Source of the DNA: Sulfurimonas sp. SAG-AH-194-C21
Lineage (GTDB): Bacteria; Campylobacterota; Campylobacteria; Campylobacterales; Sulfurimonadaceae
Assembly: GCF_029215985.1 (NCBI RefSeq)
Contig: NZ_JAEMVC010000003.1
Span: 1-64,000, forward strand
Direction: 5' to 3'
DNA length: 64,000 nucleotides
This document shows, in pieces, positions 15,131 through 22,563 of this stretch. Every line of letters starts with the position of its first letter. Position 1 is the stretch's first letter. Made by a program: the position numbers and the translations under genes. The notes below the pieces were generated by a model that was not told the origin of the DNA, made no database searches, and saw only the letters and a program-made list of their open reading frames with translations.

Positions 15131-16615
15131 ATGATGAATGTAGTAGATAAATTATCATCTTATATAGAAGCACTTAGACCCATACTATATATACCAACAT
15201 TTGATTTTAATTCATTTGATAATATCATAAAAGACATATCATCAAAGAGTAAAATTTATGAATTTAATGAGGGATTAGGATATGTTAATTTTGAAACAAA
15301 AAACCAAGAAACAGCATACTCTCTTGAAGAATTTTTAAATCTATTTTTATCAGAACAAACTCAACCAGTTTATTTAGTCTTAAAAGATGTACATAATTTG
15401 ATAGACAATCATATAATCATATCTCTTTTAAAATCAATAGCACTAAAAACCATATATGAAGATGATTATTATGTAACTATCTTTATTGTTTCTACTAAAT
15501 TAAATATACCTATTGAATTAGAAAAACTCATAACAATTTATGATACACCACTACCAAATAGAGTAAAAATTATAGATACAATTAACGATTTTTCTCAAAG
15601 TATGAATATATCTATTGATACACATCTTATAAATGAATTGGCATTATCTTTAAAAGGTTTTAGTGAATTTGAAATAATTCAGATTTTAAATCTAGCTTAT
15701 CAAAAAAGTGGAAGTATTGAAACAAAAGATACACAGCTTATACTTGAAGAGAAAGAGCAGATTATCAAAAAATCAGGAATGATAGAGATACTTAATTTTA
15801 AAGAGGGTATTAATGACATTGGTGGACTTGATAATTTAAAAGAGTGGTTAAACAATAAATCTAAAATATTCAATAATCTTGAAAGAGCTTTAGAGTTTGG
15901 AGTAGAAACACCAAGTGGAATGCTAATAGTAGGAATGCCAGGATGTGGAAAAAGTTTAACTGCAAAAGCTACTGCAAGACTTTTTAATGTACCACTGCTT
16001 AGACTTGATATTGGAAAACTTTTAGGTAAATATGTAGGAGAAAGTGAAGAAAATATGCGAAGAGCCATAGGAATGGCAGAAGCCGTTAGTCCTTGTGTTC
16101 TTTGGATTGATGAGATAGAAAAAGCATTTGCAGGAGCTGGAGATAGTGGAGGAAATGAAGTAACAACTAGACTTTTTGGATATTTTCTAACTTGGATGCA
16201 AGAGAAAAAAAGTTCTGTTTTTGTAGTAGCCACATCCAATGATATTTCAAATTTACCACCAGAGTTTTTAAGAAAAGGTAGATTTGATGAGATATTTTTT
16301 GTTGATTTCCCAAATGATGAAGAGAGAAAAAATATCATAGAACTTCATCTTAAAAAAAGAAAAAAATGGAATAAAGATATTGACACTATTAAATTACTAA
16401 AAGAAACTGTTGGATATAGTGGTGCAGATATAGAGGCAGTTATAAAAGATACTATTGAAAAAGCTTTTATAAATGGATGGAAAGAGATACGAACTAAAAA
16501 TATTTTAGATGAGTTGGCAGATACTAAACCGATGTCTGTATCTTTGAAAGATAAAATAGAAACCTTAGGGAAGACTTTAGATAAGCTTAATGTTAAAAAT
16601 GCGAGTAAAACTTGA
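15131..16615 (+). CDS. Ycf46-like AAA+ ATPase
   Basis: A 494-residue protein with a degenerate N-terminal ATPase-like half and a canonical C-terminal AAA+ module: Walker A GMPGCGKS (268-275), pore-loop/Walker B region with CVLWIDEIE (322-330), sensor 1 ATSN (367-370), arginine-finger segment RKGRFDE (381-387). The lead-in GINDIGGLDNLKEWL and the pattern LLRLDIGKLLGKYVGESEENMR match the Ycf46 clade, whose bacterial members have largely unknown roles. No protease domain or zinc site, so it is a remodeller rather than FtsH. It closes the four-gene unit and is 16 bases from the HEPN gene. Confidence 0.88.
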   Translation: MMNVVDKLSSYIEALRPILYIPTFDFNSFDNIIKDISSKSKIYEFNEGLGYVNFETKNQETAYSLEEFLNLFLSEQTQPVYLVLKDVHNLIDNHIIISLLKSIALKTIYEDDYYVTIFIVSTKLNIPIELEKLITIYDTPLPNRVKIIDTINDFSQSMNISIDTHLINELALSLKGFSEFEIIQILNLAYQKSGSIETKDTQLILEEKEQIIKKSGMIEILNFKEGINDIGGLDNLKEWLNNKSKIFNNLERALEFGVETPSGMLIVGMPGCGKSLTAKATARLFNVPLLRLDIGKLLGKYVGESEENMRRAIGMAEAVSPCVLWIDEIEKAFAGAGDSGGNEVTTRLFGYFLTWMQEKKSSVFVVATSNDISNLPPEFLRKGRFDEIFFVDFPNDEERKNIIELHLKKRKKWNKDIDTIKLLKETVGYSGADIEAVIKDTIEKAFINGWKEIRTKNILDELADTKPMSVSLKDKIETLGKTLDKLNVKNASKT

Positions 16616-16631
16616 TAGAAGATAAAACATA

Positions 16632-17729
16632 ATGTCTAACCTACTAACCCTATACAACCCCTATTACAACAAAAATGTAATAGAACAACACCTAGAACTT
16701 CTAAAAGAGAATGGTATTGTAGCTTTTGGTAAGGTTCGCTCTAAACTCAGAGACTATGCTCACCCACATCAAGATATCTTGGATGGTATTTATACTGACA
16801 CCTCTAGAGAGATGCCAACACAGCTATTTTTGACTGATTACAACAGCATCTATGTAGCCAATGTAATATCTATAAATAAAGATATTAAGTTTATCAAAGT
16901 ACCAAAGTATTATGAAGAGTTAGAAGTAGAGTACTGGTTTGTATTTGATGACTTGAGACTCATAGCTCATAAAGATTTTGAACTCATACGAGATAACATT
17001 ATCTCTAATTTCAAGGCTACAAACTTCAACAATAGAACCTATGCTATTTATGGTAATGAATATGTCTATCCTATGCAAGTAACTATGAAAGAAGAGATAA
17101 ACTACTTTGAAAAAGATGATTCCTCATTTAAATTTTACACCAATATATTTAAATCAGAAGAACAGCTAGTGATGAAAAAAAATCTCATAGAGTATAACTT
17201 TGGAAAAAACATATTTTATAATCTAGCACCAAACTCCCAAGACAACATCATAAGTGCAGAGATAGAGTATCTGCAGAACAAGAACAATCCTCTGTATGAC
17301 TTTAGTTCTGTCATAGTGAAGTACTCAAAAGCAGTAGAACTAGAACTCTACCTCTTTATGCGAACTATCTTTGCTGGTTTAATGGAAAAAGAGAAGAGGC
17401 TGAGTAAAGTGGCTTATTCTGTACAGGGCAGAGATTATGTCCTCAAAGATATCTTAACAAAAAAAGTAAACTATGGAACTTATGGATACCTACTTAGAAA
17501 TTATGAGATAAAAGATGCTATCCATAGTAAAGGGTATGAGAGTAACTTAAAATATTTTATACTCACGGAGATACCGCACTTCATCAGAACCATGCAAAAT
17601 GTGCGAAATGAGTCAGTACATGGAGATACAACAACATTAGAGAAATGTGAAGAGATACGCGATGTAGTCATAGGTATAGGAAGAAGCGGGATACTTGTAG
17701 AGTTTGGTAGATATCTAAAGTTTTTGTAA
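16632..17729 (+). CDS. HEPN-motif protein, putative RNase effector (intact copy)
   Basis: A 365-residue soluble protein. The C-terminal region carries RNESVH (R325 to H330), an R-N-x3-H arrangement diagnostic of HEPN ribonucleases, inside a helical region (PHFIRTMQNVRNESVHG). The N-terminal ~120 residues (GIVAFGKVRSKLRDY...QLFLTDYNSIYVANVISI) are beta-rich and may be a PUA/EVE-like nucleic-acid sensor; this is a weak guess. Start of a related gene survives at 12556, showing the family sits at the end of each WYL-headed cassette. It could be an abortive-infection RNase. Its codon and base composition are closer to the WYL gene than to the cargo genes. Confidence 0.75.
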   Translation: MSNLLTLYNPYYNKNVIEQHLELLKENGIVAFGKVRSKLRDYAHPHQDILDGIYTDTSREMPTQLFLTDYNSIYVANVISINKDIKFIKVPKYYEELEVEYWFVFDDLRLIAHKDFELIRDNIISNFKATNFNNRTYAIYGNEYVYPMQVTMKEEINYFEKDDSSFKFYTNIFKSEEQLVMKKNLIEYNFGKNIFYNLAPNSQDNIISAEIEYLQNKNNPLYDFSSVIVKYSKAVELELYLFMRTIFAGLMEKEKRLSKVAYSVQGRDYVLKDILTKKVNYGTYGYLLRNYEIKDAIHSKGYESNLKYFILTEIPHFIRTMQNVRNESVHGDTTTLEKCEEIRDVVIGIGRSGILVEFGRYLKFL

Positions 17730-17779
17730 GTGCTAAAGAAGTAGGGAAGAGCCTTAATAGTAAATTAACCAAAACTATA

Positions 17780-17796
17780 TTATCATTAGATGATAA
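17780..17796. promoter_or_regulatory. Inverted repeat operator upstream of tumE
   Basis: TTATCAT and ATGATAA flank a three-base spacer 13 bases before the GTG start, overlapping a probable -10 (TATTAT). A dyad over the promoter is the expected autoregulation site of a toxin-antitoxin pair whose antitoxin is a DNA-binding protein. Confidence 0.5.
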
Positions 17797-17809
17797 CAAA
17801 AGGAACTAA

Positions 17810-18145
17810 GTGGATGATTTAGCAAACTTATTGGATTTACATGGGGAAGTTTTTCCGATGGATAATGGCTATTGGATTAAATTTGAAGCTTACAAAGTTC
17901 CATTAAGTAAAGAAGTGCCTCATGGTGTTAGATATTCGCTGACACTACATGATAAGAATAACCATAGAGTCATAGGTTATGACAATGCACATAGTTTCAA
18001 GTCATCCAAAAAATATAGTGCTAAAAAAGAGTCCTACGATCATATCCATAAGAAAATGGATATTGTTGCATATGAGTTTGAATCAGCTAGCCAACTACTC
18101 GAAGACTTTTGGAAAACTATTGAATACTACATGGAGAATAACTAA
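17810..18145 (+). CDS. tumE: TumE-family toxin (DUF6516)
   Basis: A 111-residue protein with the TumE/DUF6516 pattern: WIKFEAY near the N-terminus, HGVRYSLTLHDKNNHRVIGYDNAH in the centre, a conserved YDHIHKK, and a C-terminal YEFESASQLLEDFW helix. Members are toxins of TumE/TumA pairs; the precise activity is not shown by the sequence. GTG start (AGGAAC upstream); the nearby ATG is out of frame. The stop overlaps the antitoxin start as TAATG, giving the toxin-first order usual for this pair. Confidence 0.8.
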   Translation: MDDLANLLDLHGEVFPMDNGYWIKFEAYKVPLSKEVPHGVRYSLTLHDKNNHRVIGYDNAHSFKSSKKYSAKKESYDHIHKKMDIVAYEFESASQLLEDFWKTIEYYMENN

Positions 18146-18513
18146 TGAAAATGAAAACAATAAAAGTTGGCATTATGTCAATGGAACAATACAAACAAAG
18201 AACTATGAAGATTGCTAAGGGGCTATACAAGCCTAAAGAGGATGAGCCTAAGGTTTGGTTCGAGTCTGTTAAATCTATGGCTCAGATACTCTCTAATGAG
18301 AACCAAGATTTACTTCAAGTCATCCTTGACAATAACCCACAATCACTTAAAGAGCTAGAAGAACTTACAGGTCGTGCAAAGTCAAATCTTTCTCGTACTT
18401 TAAAGACACTAGAACGATATGGAATAGTTGAACTGCATAAACAGAATAATGCAATCGTTCCTGAAGTAAAAGCTACTCATTTTCAAGTTGAATTTGGACT
18501 TGAAGCTGCATAA
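18145..18513 (+). CDS. tumA: TumA-family antitoxin, winged HTH regulator
   Basis: A 122-residue protein with a helix-turn-helix at residues about 70-100 (SLKELEELTGRAKSNLSRTLKTLERYGIVEL), similar to MarR/ArsR-type DNA-binding domains of TumA antitoxins. The N-terminal part with MSMEQYKQRTMKIA and VWFESVKSMAQIL likely binds the toxin. It overlaps tumE by one base and probably represses from the dyad upstream. Helps retain the island. Confidence 0.8.
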   Translation: MKMKTIKVGIMSMEQYKQRTMKIAKGLYKPKEDEPKVWFESVKSMAQILSNENQDLLQVILDNNPQSLKELEELTGRAKSNLSRTLKTLERYGIVELHKQNNAIVPEVKATHFQVEFGLEAA

Positions 18514-18541
18514 CTATTGTAGTGAATCTTTTATTTTAAAG

Positions 18542-18577
18542 AAAAACGACACTACCTTTATAGTTAAGTTGTATAAT
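18542..18577 (+). promoter_or_regulatory. Island promoter-like motif, copy 3, with a consensus -10
   Basis: AAAAACGACAC (18542-18552) recurs here, with a consensus TATAAT (18572-18577) in the position occupied by TTAAAA or TTAAAG in the other copies. No protein-coding frame follows on the plus strand, so the expected transcript would be non-coding. Confidence 0.5.
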
Positions 18578-18686
18578 TCTTGGAACGAATAATATTTTTG
18601 TGTCTCTATATTGAGAATTTTATCAGTATCTATATATGGTCCAATTTAAGGTATTACAGTAAAAACAGTAAAGGATTAAGGAGCAG

Positions 18687-18792
18687 TTACCTCTTAAGGT
18701 TTAAACTTGCACAAGAGGTAAGAGAAGAGTAAGTCTTGTATGTACCTATTATCGTAAGAATAAGATACATAAAAACGGTCGTTAAGAGGTAA
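18687..18792 (+). ncRNA. Candidate structured RNA (multi-stem fold)
   Basis: The 327 bases between tumA and the next gene hold no credible protein frame but do hold nested pairings. An outer perfect 11-base stem TTACCTCTTAA/TTAAGAGGTAA (18687-18697 with 18782-18792) encloses two hairpins: ACAAGA/TCTTGT (18711-18716 with 18734-18739) and TATGTA/TACATA (18739-18744 with 18766-18771), which share one base. Just downstream, AGGTT/AACCT (18797-18837) encloses CCC/GGG. A consensus promoter lies about 110 bases upstream. This is pattern-based; no known RNA family was recognised. Confidence 0.3.
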
Positions 18793-18840
18793 TAAAAAGG
18801 TTTTGACAGATAACCCTATATGGGAATAGTGTAACCTGAA

Positions 18841-19116
18841 TTATGAGGCTATGAGTCGTTTAAGTAAATTTTGATTAGGTTTTATTCCTAATTGCTTAAG
18901 GGTATTTCGAACCCACATTCTTACATAAGCATTATTTGGTAATTTTGTAGGGATGAAATTCTTTTTTGCTAGTGTTCGGATTGCCTCTTTGTTTATTAAG
19001 GGTTTGTGAGAAGAGTATGTAGCAAATTTTTTATCAAAAAATATTTTTTCGATTTGAGTGTAATTGTATTGACAGGTAAAAGGGCGTAACTTATTTTTTA
19101 CATATGCTTGTATCAC
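18841..19116 (-). CDS. Hypothetical basic protein near the island end
   Basis: A 91-residue lysine-rich frame with a GTG start and no clear ribosome binding site. The C-terminal half (NNAYVRMWVRNTLKQLGIKPNQNLLKRLI) could form DNA-binding helices. It sits between the island's foldable non-coding region and the tRNA-Phe gene, where an integrase or excisionase is often found, but I see no integrase motif. A small accessory protein or a degraded gene end are both possible. Confidence 0.4.
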   Translation of the reverse strand: MIQAYVKNKLRPFTCQYNYTQIEKIFFDKKFATYSSHKPLINKEAIRTLAKKNFIPTKLPNNAYVRMWVRNTLKQLGIKPNQNLLKRLIAS

Positions 19117-19180
19117 ATATTTTACAATTTTTAAAAGATTCTTTAGTATAAAAAAAAGTTATATTTTTGGGATTTAAAAA

Positions 19181-19256
19181 TGGTGGCCAATCTCGGAATC
19201 GAACCAAGGACACACTGATTTTCAGTCAGTTGCTCTACCGACTGAGCTAATTGGCC
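19181..19256 (-). tRNA. tRNA-Phe (anticodon GAA)
   Basis: A 76-base tRNA including an encoded CCA. Acceptor GGCCAAT pairs with ATTGGCC, the D-arm reads AGCTCAGTCGGTAGAGC, the anticodon loop is CTGAAAA in stem ACTGA/TCAGT, and the T-arm contains GGTTCGATTCC. The 3' end faces the accessory region, so this gene is the likely integration site of the island. Confidence 0.97.
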
Positions 19257-19274
19257 GTAATTTTAAAGAGCGAA

Positions 19275-19280
19275 ATTATA
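19275..19280 (-). promoter_or_regulatory. -10 box of tRNA-Phe
   Basis: TATAAT on the minus strand, 18 bases from the mature 5' end of the tRNA, followed by a GC-containing segment (TTTCGCTC). Confidence 0.55.
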
Positions 19281-19298
19281 GCCCGTAAGTACTGAAAG

Positions 19299-19868
19299 TT
19301 AGCTTATGTTTAGATATTTCACTAAACCTTCCACAATAGCCACTTTTTCAAGCTTTTTTATCTTAAGCTCTAAGGACTCTACCGTTTCATCTTTAGCCAA
19401 GTGAAGCTCTTTTTGAAGAATAATCTCTCCACTATCATATTGGGAGTTTACTTCATGTATAGTAACACCACTAACCCTATCATTAGAGTTGATTACAGCT
19501 TGATGCACATGTCTTCCATACATGCCCTCTCCTCCATGTTTTGGAAGTAGTGCAGGGTGTGTATTGAGTACTTTAAAATTATCAGTTATGGCGGAGTCTA
19601 GTTTCTTCATATAACCGGCTAAAAATATATATTCGCAGTTATTTTCTTTGAGTAGTTCTGTTAGTCTTAGATTTATATCTACACTATTGTTTTGGTTAAC
19701 TATATAATTTTTAATATTGTTATCTTCAGCTTTTTGTAAAACGGGAGAATTTGTATTGTTAGAAATAACTAAGTTGATGTTTATTGGGAGTTGATTCTCT
19801 TTGATAGCTGCTAAAATTGTATCAAAACCGCTTCCATTATGTGAAGCAAATATGGCAATATTTTTCAT
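19299..19868 (-). CDS. purN: Phosphoribosylglycinamide formyltransferase (GART)
   Basis: A 189-residue enzyme, normal length for PurN, which transfers a formyl group from 10-formyl-THF to GAR in purine synthesis. Motifs: N-terminal IFASHNGSGF phosphate loop, FLAGYMKKL, the catalytic NTHPALLPKHGG with the His of the Asn/His/Asp triad, and HEVNSQYDSGEII with the aspartate. Follows mraY directly on the minus strand (its ATG is adjacent to the mraY stop), so both are co-transcribed. Confidence 0.95.
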   Translation of the reverse strand: MKNIAIFASHNGSGFDTILAAIKENQLPININLVISNNTNSPVLQKAEDNNIKNYIVNQNNSVDINLRLTELLKENNCEYIFLAGYMKKLDSAITDNFKVLNTHPALLPKHGGEGMYGRHVHQAVINSNDRVSGVTIHEVNSQYDSGEIILQKELHLAKDETVESLELKIKKLEKVAIVEGLVKYLNIS

Positions 19869-20930
19869 TTAACGAATTTTAAGGCTAATTAGTGCTAACA
19901 AGTTAGAAAGAATAGCTATAATCCAGAAACGAACAATTATTTTGTTCTCTGCCCAGTTTTTCATCTCAAAATGATGATGAATAGGTGCCATAAGAAAGAT
20001 TCTTTTTTTACGAAGTTTAAAACTACCAACTTGTAAAATTACAGAAAGTGTCTCTATTACAAATATTGAACCAATAAGGATAAGTAGTACTTCACTTTTA
20101 GAGATAATAGCAAGATAAGCTAAGAATGCACCAATAGCAAGTGAACCACTATCACCCATAAAGACCTCTGCCGGATGGCAGTTGTGCCAAAGAAAAGCAA
20201 AAAGTGAACCGCTAAGGGCACTTGCAATGATGATCACCTCACCAATGTTAAAGTGTGGTAAAAGAAGGTATGCACTGATTTTAATATTTCCAATAGCATA
20301 AATGATAATCCCAAGTGTTAAGAGGGCAATAATGGAAGGTACAGTCGCAAGCCCATCTAGGCCATCTGTTAGGTTGACTGCGTTTGAAGTTCCTACAATG
20401 ACTATAATCCAAAGAAGAAGAGAACCGGCCCCCATATCTATAAGAGGATGTTTAAAAAATGGAACATAAAAGTCTGTATTGAAATCTGCTACAAAACATA
20501 AGAATGCAGCGATAACTAGGGCTGAAATAATTTGTAGTAGAAATTTAGTTCTTGCTTTGAGTCCTGCTAAGTTTTGATTTTTTCTTATTTTTGCAAAGTC
20601 ATCTTGAAAACCGATGAGTGTAAAAAGTACAAGTGTTAAAATAGCACCAACTGCATAAAGATTAGAAAAATTAATACTTAAAAGGGATGCGATAATAGTA
20701 GCAGTGATAAACACAATTCCACCCATAGTTGGGGTAGAAGCTTTTTCCTTATGTCGATCTGGTGCCCATTCGTTAATAGGTTGAACACTCGATGTTCTTT
20801 GTGCCCATCTTATAAATATTGGTAAAAAAACGAGTGTAAATAAAAGTGCTAAAAAGAAAGAGATTCCTGCACGAATACTGAGATAGCCTAAAATGTTTAT
20901 ATTAAAATATTCGTGTAACCAGTATAGCAA
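19869..20930 (-). CDS. mraY: Phospho-N-acetylmuramoyl-pentapeptide-transferase
   Basis: A 353-residue polytopic membrane enzyme (about ten segments) forming lipid I from UDP-MurNAc-pentapeptide and undecaprenyl phosphate. Signature sites: the FQDDFAKI aspartate pair, NLTDGLDGLA, a FMGDSGSLAIG loop and the cytoplasmic HHHFE. Full length. It is not in a mur cluster here, although murD and murI appear later in the window. Divergent from gpmI, with promoters in the 85-base gap. Confidence 0.97.
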   Translation of the reverse strand: MLYWLHEYFNINILGYLSIRAGISFFLALLFTLVFLPIFIRWAQRTSSVQPINEWAPDRHKEKASTPTMGGIVFITATIIASLLSINFSNLYAVGAILTLVLFTLIGFQDDFAKIRKNQNLAGLKARTKFLLQIISALVIAAFLCFVADFNTDFYVPFFKHPLIDMGAGSLLLWIIVIVGTSNAVNLTDGLDGLATVPSIIALLTLGIIIYAIGNIKISAYLLLPHFNIGEVIIIASALSGSLFAFLWHNCHPAEVFMGDSGSLAIGAFLAYLAIISKSEVLLILIGSIFVIETLSVILQVGSFKLRKKRIFLMAPIHHHFEMKNWAENKIIVRFWIIAILSNLLALISLKIR

Positions 20931-20978
20931 TGTACGTCCTGTTATATATCTGTTTGTATTTTTAAAGTGACATTATAG

Positions 20979-20984
20979 TATAAT
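20979..20984 (+). promoter_or_regulatory. -10 box of gpmI
   Basis: TATAAT preceded by an A/T-rich stretch, 31 bases upstream of the TTG start of gpmI in the divergent gap with mraY. Confidence 0.55.
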
Positions 20985-21015
20985 CCTAAAATAAATTTAC
21001 AATATAGGAATAAAA

Positions 21016-22491
21016 TTGAGTAAAAAAGCAATTTTAGTTATTACTGATGGTATTGGGTATTCGCACAAGACAGAACATAATGCATTTTATAATGCTACAA
21101 AACCAACATATGACAAACTATTTAAAGAAATGCCACACTCACTTATTGACACATTCGGTCTAAGTGTTGGTCTTCCTGAGGGGCAAATGGGAAACTCTGA
21201 AGTAGGGCATATGAGTATTGGCTCTGGGCGTGTTTTATACCAAGACTTAGTGAAAATCTCTTTAGCCTTAAGTGAAAAAAACTTAGAGTCAAACGAGGAA
21301 CTTCAAAAGCTTTTTACTACTTCTGACAGACTACATCTTATTGGGCTTCTGAGTGATGGCGGTGTTCATTCACATATTGACCATTTTATGGGTTTAGCAG
21401 ATATTGCAGCAAAAAATGGTAAAAAAGTTTTCCTACATCTTATAACAGATGGTCGTGATGTTTCGCCTACATCAGCACAAAAGTATTTAAAACAAGTTCA
21501 AGCACACTTAAATGAGAATGTGACTATCGCTACAATTTCAGGACGTTTTTACTCCATGGATAGAGATAATCGTTGGGAGAGAATCAAACGAGGATTTGAT
21601 GCTATGGTAAACGGAGAACCAAAAACAGGTTTTAATCCTGAAGGGTATGTTGGGCACTCTTACTCACTTGGTGAGACAGATGAGTTTGTTGAGCCTGTTG
21701 CATTTGATGGTTACGATGGAATGCTTGATGGGGATAGTGTCCTTACTATAAACTTTAGAAGTGACAGAATGCGAGAAATGGTAACAGCATTGGGTTCAAA
21801 AGAATTTAGTGGATTCTCACGAGAGGATTTACACTTAAATATTGCAACGATTACTGAGTATGATAAAAGTTTTCCATATCCAGTACTTTTTCGTAAAGAT
21901 GTACCTATAAATACACTCGCAGAAGTCATAGCAAATGCAGGGCTTAAACAACTCCATACTGCTGAAACAGAAAAGTATGCTCATGTGACTTTTTTCTTAA
22001 ATGGTGGCATAGATGAGCCTTATCAAAACGAGACAAGAGTTCTAATACCTTCTCCAGATGTAAAAACGTACGATATGAAACCTGAAATGAGCTGTGATGC
22101 CGTGGGTTTAGCTGTTTTAGATGCGATGGATAGTGATTATGACTTTATAGTTGTAAACTTTGCAAATGGTGATATGGTAGGACATACTGGTGATTTTGAA
22201 GCAGCTAAAATTGCAGTAAATGCAGTAGATACTCAACTAGGTAAGATCGTTGCCAAAGCAAAAGACTTAGACTATGCGCTTGTTATCACATCTGACCATG
22301 GAAACTGTGAAGAGATGCGAGACGATGCGGGAGATATTTTGACAAACCACACAGTTGGTAAAGTTTGGTGTTTTGTCCAAGCTGATGGTGTGAGTAAAGT
22401 TGAAGCAGGTGCATTAAATAACATCGCACCAACTGTTTTAACACTTATGGGGCTTGATATCCCATCTGAGATGGATCACAGTTTAATATAA
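21016..22491 (+). CDS. gpmI: 2,3-bisphosphoglycerate-independent phosphoglycerate mutase
   Basis: A 491-residue alkaline-phosphatase-fold enzyme interconverting 3- and 2-phosphoglycerate. It has the N-terminal metal site ITDGIGYS, the phosphorylated serine in [14 protein letters not shown], the [11 protein letters not shown] segment, and the second metal site SDHGNCEE. The start is TTG behind TAGGAA; the residues right after it ([11 protein letters not shown]) fit the family's N-terminus. Two stem-loops follow the gene. Confidence 0.96.
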   Translation: MSKKAILVITDGIGYSHKTEHNAFYNATKPTYDKLFKEMPHSLIDTFGLSVGLPEGQMGNSEVGHMSIGSGRVLYQDLVKISLALSEKNLESNEELQKLFTTSDRLHLIGLLSDGGVHSHIDHFMGLADIAAKNGKKVFLHLITDGRDVSPTSAQKYLKQVQAHLNENVTIATISGRFYSMDRDNRWERIKRGFDAMVNGEPKTGFNPEGYVGHSYSLGETDEFVEPVAFDGYDGMLDGDSVLTINFRSDRMREMVTALGSKEFSGFSREDLHLNIATITEYDKSFPYPVLFRKDVPINTLAEVIANAGLKQLHTAETEKYAHVTFFLNGGIDEPYQNETRVLIPSPDVKTYDMKPEMSCDAVGLAVLDAMDSDYDFIVVNFANGDMVGHTGDFEAAKIAVNAVDTQLGKIVAKAKDLDYALVITSDHGNCEEMRDDAGDILTNHTVGKVWCFVQADGVSKVEAGALNNIAPTVLTLMGLDIPSEMDHSLI

Positions 22492-22501
22492 ATCAAATCA
22501 A

Positions 22502-22540
22502 GGGCTAAAGCCCAGTGCAACAAACTACTAAATAGTTTGT
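22502..22540 (+). repeat. Two short inverted repeats between gpmI and fabG
   Basis: GGGC/GCCC with a four-base loop (22502-22513) is followed by ACAAACTA/TAGTTTGT with a five-base loop (22520-22540). There is no T-run after either, so they may be RNA-stability elements or a dispersed repeat rather than a strong terminator. Confidence 0.4.
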
Positions 22541-22563
22541 GTATAAAATAAAGGAATTTATGA

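Noticed and set aside
15700-16338. Minus-strand frame of 212 codons opposite the AAA+ ATPase
   Set aside because: The plus-strand frame has all AAA+ motifs; the opposite frame is serine/leucine-rich antisense with no recognisable domain.
17979-18218. Alternative plus-strand frame overlapping tumE and tumA
   Set aside because: It runs out of frame through both recognised genes, has no supporting ribosome site, and its peptide resembles nothing; shadow of tumE/tumA.
22502-22513. GGGC/GCCC hairpin as a gpmI rho-independent terminator
   Set aside because: The stem is short and no T-run follows; kept only as part of a repeat feature.
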